Shown in pieces: positions 45,001-52,788 of a stretch of 64,000 nucleotides of DNA. Source of the stretch: Streptomyces sp. ATexAB-D23 (GTDB lineage Bacteria > Actinomycetota > Actinomycetes > Streptomycetales > Streptomycetaceae). The notes beneath the pieces were generated by a model. The model searched no databases, was not told where the DNA came from, and saw only the letters and a list, made by a program, of their open reading frames with translations. Made by a program: the position numbers and the translations under genes. Each line of letters opens with the position of its first letter. The first letter of the stretch is position 1. Location of the stretch: the NCBI RefSeq assembly GCF_000373645.1, contig NZ_KB892079.1, positions 231,977 through 295,976 on the forward strand, in the 5' to 3' direction.

Positions 45001-45470
45001 ACCCGGTCGAGGTGACGGGCCGGGGCACGGGCATCAACGACGAGATGCACGCGCGCAAGATCGACGTGGTGCGCCGCGCCCTCGAACTGCACCAGCCGGA
45101 CCCGGCGGACCCGATCGGTGTGCTGGCGGCCGTGGGCGGCCTGGAGCACGCGGCGATGGCCGGATTCCTCCTGGGCGGGGCGTCGCTCCGTACGCCGGTG
45201 ATCCTCGACGGCGTGAGCGCGGGAGCGGCCGCCCTGGTGGCCCGTGCGATCGCCCCGGAGGCCCTGGCGGCATGCATCGCGGGCCACCGCAGCGCCGAGC
45301 CCGGCCACGTGGCCGCCCTCAACAAGCTGGGCCTGCGCCCCCTGGTCGACCTCGACCTCCGCCTGGGCGAGGGAACGGGCGCCCTGCTGGCCCTCCCGAT
45401 CGTGCAGAGCGCGGCGCGCGCGATGCATGAGGTGGCGACGTTCGACTCGGCGGGCGTGACGGAGAAGTAG
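42003..45470 (+). CDS. cobT: BluB-CobT fusion with long disordered N-terminus
   Basis: 1155-residue protein in three parts. Residues 1-584 are low-complexity Pro/Ala/Glu/Val, with repeats such as EPAPVVEPAPAVEPAPVV, no fold expected. About 585-800 is a BluB/nitroreductase domain (VLRVMRERRDIRNGFRSDPVPHEVLLRVLEAAHTAPSVGHSQPWDFV), which makes 5,6-dimethylbenzimidazole from FMNH2. About 805-1155 is CobT (FAGDHGVHAQGVTAWPQEVTGQMI, GEMGIANTTASAAL, RLGEGTGALLALPIVQSAARAMHEVATFDSAGV with the catalytic Glu), which attaches the base to ribose phosphate. The fusion would pass DMB directly between active sites. ATG 42003 is used; start not certain. Confidence 0.92.
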   Translation: MSDTGRIPGEGLPENAGMVEQPGAPAPDSYTYLEPSAHTPEDDDLLLMPSAQGAWGEPQPAPAPGHFADGTAVPDAYQQAQVPQPHAQGPVQLQEQVPVQVPEYAMQQAAAEPLPQTGRGAHETGGRDSGSVDLGGVRIPAPTPAAPQPQAPARRPLHRGPASPEPSYGGTSGAGVVRSLADRGPAGAPQAQTQAPAPSAARHAGPATAEPEYFEPPLPGPQLGEIPPQDGYQWTAQPTAPEPVAQAPAAETVVPEPVAEAAVPVAVPVDQPVVVAEAPVADEAVRAEVEPAPVDGYVPVAEQSAEQSIQPEATAPVTEPAPVVEPAPAVEPAPVVEPAPAVEPAPVLVSAPVEPEPEQGPEVIETPDLSGEAEPVGQGTPEPVQEPVQPDQTAGAPGVEAPQAAETAAAAEIPAVPAVPEVPAVPEAPATAEVAAAPEAAVLAEASQTAGPAEATALPVPPAASEIPETAETAATAETAEATEPTESTEPTESPEAVIAAEPAEVPLPAEVPAEVPAVAEATVAKPPEAAEAPEAPRTDEETGPESAQAEVQAPAPAPEAEPGPKPEGEAPEEVPAVSPPAPGYDDAEREAVLRVMRERRDIRNGFRSDPVPHEVLLRVLEAAHTAPSVGHSQPWDFVVIRSAETRRSMHELAQQQREAYAKSLPKARAKQFKELKIEAILDTPVNIVVTADPTRGGRHTLGRHTQPQMAPYSSALAVENLWLAARAEGLGVGWVSFFDEREMVRALGLPEHLEVVAYLCVGYVDEFPEDPELMQAGWSKRRPLSWVVHEETYGRRALPGEAPHDLLQETISNIRPLDAKALGEAWERQKRMTKPAGALGMLEIISAQLAGLSRMCPPPIPEPAAVAVFAGDHGVHAQGVTAWPQEVTGQMIANMLGGGAVCNAFAAQVGAEVCVVDVGAVAELPATPGLLPRKVRAGTADFTAGPALTREEVHAAIEVGIETARDLVAAGNKALLTGEMGIANTTASAALICVYTGMDPVEVTGRGTGINDEMHARKIDVVRRALELHQPDPADPIGVLAAVGGLEHAAMAGFLLGGASLRTPVILDGVSAGAAALVARAIAPEALAACIAGHRSAEPGHVAALNKLGLRPLVDLDLRLGEGTGALLALPIVQSAARAMHEVATFDSAGVTEK

Positions 45471-45483
45471 CCGACGTCCGCGC

Positions 45484-45511
45484 GGGCTCGGGGGCGTTGG
45501 CCCCCGAGCCC
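45484..45511 (+). terminator. Terminator hairpin after bluB-cobT
   Basis: GGGCTCGGGGGC (45484-45495) pairs perfectly with GCCCCCGAGCCC (45500-45511) around GTTG, 13 bp after the stop. Confidence 0.85.
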
Positions 45512-45520
45512 GGGGAAACC

Positions 45521-45632
45521 CAGCCGCTCCGGCGGAGCGGGGCCCGGGGCCGAGCCCGAAACCTCAGCCCCTCCGGCGCTTGAGGAGCGGGGCCCGGGGT
45601 CGAGCCCCGGTTCCGGGAAGGGGCGGGTAGGG
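45521..45632. repeat. Two copies of a streptomycete intergenic repeat
   Basis: 45521-45563 and 45565-45632 both follow the pattern CAGCC-CTCCGG...GAGCGGGGCCCGGGG...GAGCCC, with the second longer (ending GGGAAGGGGCGGGTAGGGG). Sequence of this kind is scattered in Streptomyces intergenic regions. Each copy folds on itself (CCCCTCC...GAGGAG type arms). The remaining part up to cobA (45633-45799) is CCCC/CACC-rich and featureless. Confidence 0.65.
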
Positions 45633-45799
45633 GAACAGGCCCGCCGCAGGCGCCCCCACCCGCACCGGCACTCCACCCCGCACCCCCACCGCACCCGCAC
45701 CGCCCCACCCCCACCCCGTATCGTGAACCCCGCACATCACAGCCGCTCCACCGCCGCAGCGGCCGCGCACCCCGCATCGCACGAGGAGCCCGCACCGCC

Positions 45800-47050
45800 A
45801 TGGCCGAGCACGCCGATCGCCCCGCTTACCCCGTCGGACTGCGCCTGAGCGGGCGCCGCGTAGTCGTCGTCGGCGGCGGCCAGGTCGCGCAGCGCCGCCT
45901 GCCCGCCCTCATCGCGGCCGGAGCGGACATCGTCCTCGTGTCCCCCTCCGCTACCGCGTCCGTCGAGGCGATGGCCGACGCGGGCGAGATCCGCTGGGAG
46001 CGCCGCCCGTACGCCGACGGAGACCTGACCGACACCTGGTACGCGCTCATCGCCACCGACGACGACGCGGCCAACGAGGCCGCCTCCGCCGAAGCCGAGC
46101 GCACCCGCACCTGGTGCGTCCGCAGCGACGACGCCGAGGCCGCCACCGCCTGGACCCCGGCCACCGGCCGCAGCGAGGGCGTGACCGTCGCCGTGCTCAC
46201 CGCCGGCGCGCACGGCCGCGACCCGCGCCACTCGGCGGCCGTACGCGACGCGATCGTCGAGGGTCTGCGCGACGGCAGCATCGCCGCCCCGCACCACCGC
46301 ACCCGGACCGCGGGCGTCGCCCTCGTCGGCGGCGGCCCCGGCGACCCCGACCTGATCACCGTCCGCGGCCGCCGCCTCCTCGCCGAGGCGGACGTCGTCA
46401 TCGCCGACCGGCTCGGCCCGCGTGACCTGCTGGACGAACTCCCGCCGCACGTCGAGGTGATCGACGCCGCGAAGATCCCGTACGGGCGGTTCATGGCGCA
46501 GGAGGCCATCAACAACGCCCTGATCGAGCACGCCAAGGCGGGCAAGGCGGTCGTCCGGCTCAAGGGCGGCGACCCGTTCGTCTTCGGCCGGGGCATGGAG
46601 GAGGCGCAGGCGCTCGCCGCCGAGGGCATCCCGTGCACCGTCGTCCCCGGCATCTCCAGCTCCATCTCGGTGCCCGGAGCGGCCGGCATCCCCGTCACCC
46701 ACCGGGGCGTCGCCCACGAGTTCACCGTGGTCAGCGGCCACGTCGCCCCCGACGACGAGCGCTCGCTCGTCGACTGGGAGGCCCTCGCCCGGCTGCGCGG
46801 CACACTGGTGCTGCTGATGGCCGTCGACAAGATCGGTGCCATCGCACGTGTGCTCATCGAGCACGGCAGGTCGCCCGAGACGCCGGTCGCCCTCGTCCAG
46901 GAAGGGACGACGGCCGCCCAGCGCCGCGTCGACGCGACGCTCGCGACCGTCGCCGAACGCGCCGCCGCCGAGGACGTCCGCCCGCCCGCCGTCATCGTCA
47001 TCGGCGACGTCGTCGCGGTCGGCCCGGCCACCGCCCCGACCGCCAGGTAA
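45800..47050 (+). CDS. cobA: Uroporphyrinogen-III C-methyltransferase / precorrin-2 dehydrogenase
   Basis: 416-residue CysG-like protein. Residues 1-150 form the siroheme-synthase N-domain (LSGRRVVVVGGGQVAQRRLPALIAAGA), the NAD-binding part that oxidises precorrin-2; about 168-410 is SUMT (VALVGGGPGDPDLITVRGRRLLAEADVVIADRL, GGDPFVFGRGMEEAQAL, VVPGISSSISVPGAAGIPVTHRG), which makes precorrin-2 from uroporphyrinogen III with two SAM. It supplies both siroheme and cobalamin. There is no central ferrochelatase-like domain, as in other actinobacteria. Confidence 0.93.
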   Translation: MAEHADRPAYPVGLRLSGRRVVVVGGGQVAQRRLPALIAAGADIVLVSPSATASVEAMADAGEIRWERRPYADGDLTDTWYALIATDDDAANEAASAEAERTRTWCVRSDDAEAATAWTPATGRSEGVTVAVLTAGAHGRDPRHSAAVRDAIVEGLRDGSIAAPHHRTRTAGVALVGGGPGDPDLITVRGRRLLAEADVVIADRLGPRDLLDELPPHVEVIDAAKIPYGRFMAQEAINNALIEHAKAGKAVVRLKGGDPFVFGRGMEEAQALAAEGIPCTVVPGISSSISVPGAAGIPVTHRGVAHEFTVVSGHVAPDDERSLVDWEALARLRGTLVLLMAVDKIGAIARVLIEHGRSPETPVALVQEGTTAAQRRVDATLATVAERAAAEDVRPPAVIVIGDVVAVGPATAPTAR

Positions 47051-47113
47051 CCAGCGGTAACGGACCTCCTCCAGACCGTTGGCAGCACACACCGGACAAG
47101 GCAGTATCAAACC

Positions 47114-48025
47114 GTGGCTGATCTCATCACCGTCGACGACCCCGACGACCCCCGCCTGAGCGACTACACCGGCCTGACCGACATCGAACTCCGGCGCAGA
47201 CGGGAGCCCGCCGAGGGCCTCTTCATCGCCGAGGGCGAGAAGGTGATCAGACGTGCCCGGCACGCCGGGTACGAGATGCGCTCCATGCTGCTCTCGGCGA
47301 AGTGGGTCGACCTGATGCGCGACGTCATCGACGAGGTCCCGGCGCCGGTGTACGCGGTCAGCCCGGAGCTCGCCGAGCGCGTCACCGGCTACCACGTGCA
47401 CCGCGGCGCCCTCGCGTCCATGCAGCGCAAGCCCCTGCCGGCCGCCGACGAACTGCTGCGCACCGCCCGCCGGGTGGTCGTCATGGAGGCCGTCAACGAC
47501 CACACCAACATCGGCGCGATGTTGCCTTTGGGCCTACAAGAGCGTGCTGGTCAACGTCGTATCGCGATCTTCGAGGATATCGTTGATCATGCCAATCTGG
47601 GTGCCGCTTTCCGCAATGCGGCGGCTCTGGGAGTGGAGGCCGTGTTCCTCACTCCGCGCTGTGCCGACCCCCTCTATAGGCGGGCTGTAAAGGTGTCCAT
47701 GGGGGCTGTCCTCGCGGTTCCGTATGCCAGGTTCGAGTCATGGCCACATGACGCCGAAGTCGTCCGGCAAGAAGGCTTCGTGCTCGCGGCTCTCGCCCTC
47801 TCGCCGAACTCCATCACGCTCGACGAGCTTGCCGGTCGCCGCTACGAGAAGCTCGCCCTGATGCTGGGTACGGAGGGGGAGGGGCTGTCGGCCGGAGCGC
47901 TACAGGCCGCCGACGAGCATGTACGCATCCCGATGGATGCCGGTGTCGACTCACTGAACGTAGCCGCTGCCTCAGCTGTCGCCTTCTACGCCACCCGGCC
48001 CACCGAGGCACCGGACGGAAGATAG
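47114..48025 (+). CDS. Chimeric TrmH/SPOUT RNA methyltransferase (native 5' half, foreign 3' half)
   Basis: 303-residue RNA 2'-O-methyltransferase-like protein. Residues 1 to about 135 (GC-rich codons, N-terminal substrate-binding domain, ending MEAVNDHTNIGA) belong to the host gene. From codon 137 (47522, TTG) base composition drops sharply and an extra linker is followed by a complete second SPOUT start, FEDIVDHANLGAAFRNAAALGVEAV, then SMGAVLAVPYARF, LALMLGTEGEGLS and IPMDAGVDSLNVAAASAVAFYAT (knot region). The original 3' half is at 59478-59903. The chimera keeps all catalytic-domain motifs and may be active. GTG 47114 is the start. Confidence 0.85.
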   Translation: MADLITVDDPDDPRLSDYTGLTDIELRRRREPAEGLFIAEGEKVIRRARHAGYEMRSMLLSAKWVDLMRDVIDEVPAPVYAVSPELAERVTGYHVHRGALASMQRKPLPAADELLRTARRVVVMEAVNDHTNIGAMLPLGLQERAGQRRIAIFEDIVDHANLGAAFRNAAALGVEAVFLTPRCADPLYRRAVKVSMGAVLAVPYARFESWPHDAEVVRQEGFVLAALALSPNSITLDELAGRRYEKLALMLGTEGEGLSAGALQAADEHVRIPMDAGVDSLNVAAASAVAFYATRPTEAPDGR

Positions 48026-48181
48026 TTCCAGGTCGCTGTCCGCGGGTGGACTGTGCTCGGCGTACAGCCCGACTATTCTGCCGCCACTTGCGGCTCTGCC
48101 TGTGCAAGGATCCCTGACCTGCAGCGAAGGCCCTTTCCGGGCTTTCAGGGTCTTCCCGTCCGCGAGGAAAGCGTGGCAGGC
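48026..48181. other. Gap between methyltransferase and left array
   Basis: 156 bp without a gene. CCTGACCTGCA (48113-48123) equals a core piece of the CRISPR leader and may be a leader relic. The last bases before the array show no other feature. Confidence 0.4.
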
Positions 48182-49062
48182 GAAACACCCTCGCGTCGGC
48201 GGGGAGGACTTCTTCTTCCTCGGGTTCTTCGCCTCCGGCCGCGGAACACCCCCGCGTCGGCGGGGAGGACTCCGCGCAGGTCATCCGCGCGATCGGTGAC
48301 GCCGGAACACCCCCGCGTCGGCGGGGAGGACGCTCCCGGGGCCGACGAGCTCCGAATCCGCCGCGGAACACCCCCGCGTCGGCGGGGAGGACGCCGCTTT
48401 CGGGTCCGGGTGGGAACTGATCACCGGAACACCCCCGCGTCGGCGGGGAGGACCCCAGCCTCGGGGCGAAGCGGGCACGTTGCTCCGGAACACCCCCGCG
48501 TCGGCGGGGAGGACGTGGCGTCGTCTGTGACACCACCCCCCTTCCCCGGAACACCCCCGCGTCGGCGGGGAGGACGAACGCATTGGGGGCGAAGGCTCCG
48601 AGTGCGTCGGAACACCCCCGCGTCGGCGGGGAGGACGCAGCGCGACTCCGAATCCCAGGAGAATGCCACGGAACACCCCCGCGTCGGCGGGGAGGACGCT
48701 TCTGTGGCCATGACCAGCCGCAGCCCGGCGGAACACCCCCGCGTCGGCGGGGAGGACGAGGACATGGACCTGGAGGACTTCCTGAACGACGGAACACCCC
48801 CGCGTCGGCGGGGAGGACGTCTCCTGGCCGTCCTCCCCGAGGGTGACGACCGGAACACCCCCGCGTCGGCGGGGAGGACGAGGAACGGCGCCGCGCCCAG
48901 GTGTACGTGGCCGGAACACCCCCGCGTCGGCGGGGAGGACGCGGCCCTCCACTGGACGGGGAGCGGGACCGGCGGAACACCCCCGCGTCGGCGGGGAGGA
49001 CGACCGCAGCAGGTTTTTCGTGATCAGCTTCTTCGGAACACCCCCGCGTCGGCGGGGAGGAC
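48182..49062 (-). CRISPR. Left CRISPR array, type I-E, 15 repeats, 14 spacers
   Basis: 28-bp repeats (reading GGAACACCCCCGCG... on the plus strand, palindromic core CCCCGC-GTCG-GCGGGG type) start at 48182, 48243, 48304, 48365, 48426, 48487, 48548, 48609, 48670, 48730, 48791, 48852, 48913, 48974 and 49035. Spacers are 33 bp except one of 32. The array is transcribed on the minus strand, with its leader at 49063-49093. The leader-distal repeat (48182-48209) has two mismatches, the usual end decay; the others are identical. No two spacers look alike. Targets cannot be named without a search. Confidence 0.97.
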
Positions 49063-49093
49063 ACTTCCTGACCTGCACCTTAAGAAGGGCTTT
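49063..49093 (-). promoter_or_regulatory. CRISPR leader of the left array
   Basis: 31 bp directly beside the last repeat are identical, in reverse complement, to 58936-58966 beside the right array; core CCTGACCTGCACCTTAAGAA. Beyond this the two diverge. Identity at this position fits the Cas1-Cas2 integration anchor. The following 49094-49336 is the divergent control region between this array and cas3; it has an AT-richer stretch (CATTTTCTTTG) and no clear cas3 promoter. Confidence 0.8.
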
Positions 49094-49336
49094 GCATTTT
49101 CTTTGCCTTCCCTGAAGGGATGAGGTGCTCAGTCAGTCGCACGGCGTCAGCCTATCCAATTGCGGCTCCCGAGGTTACCGAGGCGGCGCACGACGGCTCC
49201 CGTCAGTGTCCGGGTACGACCATCGGAACCTGGGTATCGGCACTGAATGTCTGTGCCGAGTGCTTGGATGCCATCGGTAGCGGCGTCGCTTCCGTTGCCG
49301 GGTCGGGGTCCAAGAAGCGGAGTGGGGTGGGTTGGC

Positions 49337-52177
49337 GTGCTGCGCAGGCAGGAAGTGCCGGATGAGTCGCTGTGGGGGAAGTCCCGTGGGTTGGATCCGG
49401 CGCTGCCTCCTTACCCACTAGTAAGACATCTACTTGACGCAGCCGCGATGGCGCTTCACCTGTGGGACGTGTACCTGGCGGGCAATCAAAGGGTACGTAT
49501 AGCTGACGGGTTGGGGCTGGCCGGGGAGCTTGAGCGTGCTCGGGCTCTTGTTGCGCTGTGTGCCGGCCTGCACGACATCGGGAAGCTTTCGGGGTTCCAG
49601 TTCTGTTCACGGCGAGCTGGGCAGTTCGTCGGCAGCGAGCTGGCGGCAGGCAGTGGTCGGATGAGTGCCGTCCGTGCCGGGCATGACGTGGCGGGCATGA
49701 CGGCTGCGGCCGAGGTGCTGAAAGTGCTGGGCTTCGAGGACGATGATGAGATGAGCGCCGCTGAACGAGTGGCGGAGATCATCGGAGGTCATCACGGCCG
49801 TTTCCATCGTCTTGAGGACGGTGTCGGGCCGGCGTTTCTGGGTGACGCGGCGTGGGCCGGACAGCGGGCCGCGCATGCCACGGCGGTGCACGACGTGCTG
49901 GGGGCCCCGGTGGCGCCTGAGTCGTTCGAGGCTCCCGTTGCCGTGTTGGTGACGGGGGTGGTGATGCTCGCGGACTGGCTGGTGAGCCAGGAGGGGTACC
50001 TGCGGCGACGGCAGCGGACGCTCGAGCCGTCACTGGCAGCTCACTTCAGGCGTTCCCAGGCGGACGCGGTCACGTTGCTGAGGGATGCCGGGCTGGCTCC
50101 GGTGGAACTGCAGCGTATGGGGTTCGCCGAGGCGTACGGCATCGTGGGGGCACCGAATCCCCTGCAGCAGTCGGTCATGGATGAACTGCCGGCTGCGGCG
50201 GGTGTCGGGGGGCGGGGCGGCATCATGCTGGTGACCGCTGCGCCCGGTGACGGCAAGTCGGAGACCGCGCTGGAGGCGGAGCGGATCCTGTCGAAAGTCT
50301 TCGGGACGCACGGGTACGTGTTCCTGCTGCCGACGATGGCCACCAGCGACCAGATGTACGAGCGGGTCGCCAGGACCTTGTGGAACCGGTCCGGGGAAGA
50401 TGCCGGGCTGACTCTGGTACACAGCATGGCGTGGCTCAGCGGCGCCTACGCCGACGACGACCTGGACGGCGAGACGGTGGTGACCTGCGACGGCGACGAG
50501 GCTCCGGCCGGGCGCCGTCGCCGGGAGGCCGACATGCGGCCGGAGAGGTGGCTGCGTGGATCGAAGCGGCCGCTGCTGGCACAGTTCGCGGTCGGGACGA
50601 TCGACCAGGCGTTGATGGCTGTTCTGCCGGTGCGGCACAACGCTCTTCGGATGCTGGCCCTTTCGAACAAGACTTTCATCGTGGACGAGGCGCACGCCTA
50701 CGACCCGTATATGCAGGTGCTGCTGGGCCGGTTGCTGAACTGGCTGGGCTTTTACGGAGTGCCGGTCGTATTGCTGTCGGCAACCTTGCCGGGCTCGGTA
50801 GGCGACCGGTTGATCAAGGAGTACTTGCAGGGTGCCGGCCACAAGTCGAAGGCACTGAAGGGGAAGACCTTTCCGACGCCCTACCCGGGATGGCTGTACG
50901 TGGACGGCGCGAGCGGACGTTGTACGCAGATGTCCCGGGATAGCCAGTTGGAGCAGGCCCTCTCGCGGAACATGCGGCTCAGGGTGGACGTCGAGCCGGT
51001 CGTACACGGGGGTGAGGGCGGGGCGGTGGACAGGATCGCTGTGATCAGACGACTGCTGGAGCCGGTCGCGACAGGTTGCGGCGGTACTGCCCTGGTGGTG
51101 TGCAACACGGTGGGTGACGCGCAGGAGACGTACCTGCAGCTTCGCAATGAGATCGACCGGCGCTCCCACCAGGAGGCGGGCGATGTTCTGCTGCTGCATG
51201 CCCGATTCCCGGGAGATGTGCGGGAGGAGCGCACGGCCGAGGTCGCTGCGGGCCTGAACCGGAACGGTCCGAGGCCGGCCCGGCGGATTGTCGTGGCCAC
51301 GCAGGTCGTCGAACAGTCCTTGGACCTGGACGCGGACATCGTCATCAGCGATCTCGCCCCCCTGTCGTTGCTGCTGCAGCGGGCAGGCCGCTGCTGGCGG
51401 CATGAGAACCATTGGCAAAAACACGGCTACCCGGATGGTCGAGGCCGCCCTGGGTGGGCGGATGAGCCTCGTCTCGTCGTCCTCGATCCCCTGACGGGCG
51501 GTGGGCGGATGCCTGTCCAGTGGGGTGAGGTGTACTCCGAGCACCTGCTCGGCAAGACCTCGCGGAAGCTGGCCGAGATCGAGGAGGGCGGCATCGCCAT
51601 TCCGGAGGATGTACAGGCGTTGGTCGAGGCGGTCCACGGTGACAGCAAGGACTTCGACTGGAACGCCTCCGGCAACCGCGAAGCGAAGGCGTGGGCGGAG
51701 CACAAGGGCAAAGAGACCGCAGAGCGGAGCGTTGCTGCTCTGTGCGCTGTGCCCCGTGTCCGCCAGGTTGCTGCCCTCCATGACCTGCATGACATGGAGG
51801 GCGAAGAGGGCGAGTGGGAGGTGTCGACTCGTCTGGGCGCGGACTCGGTGCGCCTGCTGTGCGCCTATGTCCAGGAGGATGGCCGGCTCACTCTCGACGC
51901 GGAAGGTATGCAACTGCTGCCCGAAGGGCCCCAGGACGGCAGGACGCCGGTCTCCTTGGTCCGGCAGGTAATGCGCCGCACGATCGCCGTCCGTGCCGAC
52001 TGGTTCCGTCACGCCGAGCCGGACACCCTTAGTCCGCCCTCCTCATGGGGCGAGCACCCCATGTTGGGAGACATCCGGGTCCTTCGTCAGCCGATCCATC
52101 AGGGAAAGGCCCAGGCCGTGAAGGTCGGTGCCAAGACAATGTCCTTGGACCAAGACCTGGGCCTCGTCCGCGCTTAG
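49337..52177 (+). CDS. cas3: CRISPR-associated helicase/nuclease Cas3
   Basis: About 946-residue effector of type I-E interference, recruited by Cascade to unwind and degrade target DNA. N-terminal HD nuclease: LHDIGK (residues 78-83), GGHHGRFH (150-157) and ADWL (212-215) supply metal ligands. Superfamily 2 helicase: Walker A APGDGKS (302-308), DEAH at 450-453, SAT at 481-483, then a C-terminal RecA domain with QRAGRCWRH. A linker and C-terminal domain follow. GTG 49337 is chosen with GGGTGG upstream; GTG 49322 is possible. Third-position GC is lower than in host genes. Confidence 0.95.
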   Translation: MLRRQEVPDESLWGKSRGLDPALPPYPLVRHLLDAAAMALHLWDVYLAGNQRVRIADGLGLAGELERARALVALCAGLHDIGKLSGFQFCSRRAGQFVGSELAAGSGRMSAVRAGHDVAGMTAAAEVLKVLGFEDDDEMSAAERVAEIIGGHHGRFHRLEDGVGPAFLGDAAWAGQRAAHATAVHDVLGAPVAPESFEAPVAVLVTGVVMLADWLVSQEGYLRRRQRTLEPSLAAHFRRSQADAVTLLRDAGLAPVELQRMGFAEAYGIVGAPNPLQQSVMDELPAAAGVGGRGGIMLVTAAPGDGKSETALEAERILSKVFGTHGYVFLLPTMATSDQMYERVARTLWNRSGEDAGLTLVHSMAWLSGAYADDDLDGETVVTCDGDEAPAGRRRREADMRPERWLRGSKRPLLAQFAVGTIDQALMAVLPVRHNALRMLALSNKTFIVDEAHAYDPYMQVLLGRLLNWLGFYGVPVVLLSATLPGSVGDRLIKEYLQGAGHKSKALKGKTFPTPYPGWLYVDGASGRCTQMSRDSQLEQALSRNMRLRVDVEPVVHGGEGGAVDRIAVIRRLLEPVATGCGGTALVVCNTVGDAQETYLQLRNEIDRRSHQEAGDVLLLHARFPGDVREERTAEVAAGLNRNGPRPARRIVVATQVVEQSLDLDADIVISDLAPLSLLLQRAGRCWRHENHWQKHGYPDGRGRPGWADEPRLVVLDPLTGGGRMPVQWGEVYSEHLLGKTSRKLAEIEEGGIAIPEDVQALVEAVHGDSKDFDWNASGNREAKAWAEHKGKETAERSVAALCAVPRVRQVAALHDLHDMEGEEGEWEVSTRLGADSVRLLCAYVQEDGRLTLDAEGMQLLPEGPQDGRTPVSLVRQVMRRTIAVRADWFRHAEPDTLSPPSSWGEHPMLGDIRVLRQPIHQGKAQAVKVGAKTMSLDQDLGLVRA

Positions 52178-52195
52178 AACGTCGTGGCTCCGGGT

Positions 52196-52284
52196 GGAGC
52201 ACCCCCACATCGGCGGGGAAGGCGTTGAGCTGCTCTCAGCCCCGCGCTCTCCAACTGAAACACCCCCACACAGGTGGGGAGGCG
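52196..52284 (-). CRISPR. Degenerate two-repeat mini-array
   Basis: 52196-52223 and 52257-52284 are 28-bp sequences that match the array repeat with 5 and about 8 changes (GGAGCACCCCCACATCGG and GAAACACCCCCACACAGG), separated by a 33-bp spacer, exactly the array period. Orientation is that of the left array. It lies 18 bp after the cas3 stop with no leader, so it looks like a decayed array remnant. It could still give a crRNA if read through, but repeat hairpins are damaged. Confidence 0.85.
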
Positions 52285-52318
52285 GTCGCATCCGAGTACG
52301 GCGACTACCTCCCCAAGG

Positions 52319-52588
52319 TTACTGGGAGAAGCCGCGGTACGCCTTCCCCGCCCCAGCCAACAGAAGCAGGCACGACCCGATGGTGGCGGGGTCGGGCCTC
52401 AGGCTGACGACGATCACGATGATGGCAATCACCACCACCCAGGGCGCCGACGAAGCCCAGGACGCGGGTGTGGTTACGACTCGATGCACGAGGTCTCCTC
52501 GAATCAACTCCGATGTGATGAGCGGCAGTTCTACCGGGAGATGCGCTTCGGACACAAGTCGATCAAGTCTCCCCTCCTCTCCTGTCAT
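52319..52588 (-). CDS. Small two-helix membrane protein antisense within the cas locus
   Basis: 89-residue protein, not recognised. Start ATG 52588 has GGAGAG 5-6 bp upstream. The N-terminal half is charged and amphipathic (MTGEEGRLDRLVSEAHLPVEL, SELIRGDLVHRVV); the C-terminal half has two hydrophobic segments, WVVVIAIIVIVVSL and ATIGSCLLLLAGAGKAY. Third codon positions favour G/C, unlike chance frames here. It occupies the 611-bp gap between cas3 and cse1, on the opposite strand. It could be an accessory membrane component of the CRISPR system, a toxin-like peptide, or a passenger. Confidence 0.6.
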   Translation of the reverse strand: MTGEEGRLDRLVSEAHLPVELPLITSELIRGDLVHRVVTTPASWASSAPWVVVIAIIVIVVSLRPDPATIGSCLLLLAGAGKAYRGFSQ

Positions 52589-52788
52589 TTCTCTCCACCC
52601 CACTCTCTCCAACCTTCTGAATCTCGCGACGTACATCACTGAAAGGTGCTCTACTGGTTCGGGAGCACAGCACGGGACCCCCTGTGTCAGTGGTGGCTGC
52701 TTGAATGCGAAACGCGGCTCAGGCGGGCTCTCGCTGGGGGCTTGCCGTGCCTGTTTTGCGCTGATCATGTTCGTGGAGGGAGCTTTTG

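Noticed and set aside
47814..49123. Long open frames on both strands running through the left CRISPR array
   Set aside because: The translations only repeat the CRISPR unit (RVGGED or PADAGVFR style); they are artefacts of the 61-bp period.
49203..49610. Minus-strand frame over the cas3 start
   Set aside because: It covers the Cas3 N-terminus antisense, has no convincing start, and its translation has no recognisable domain.
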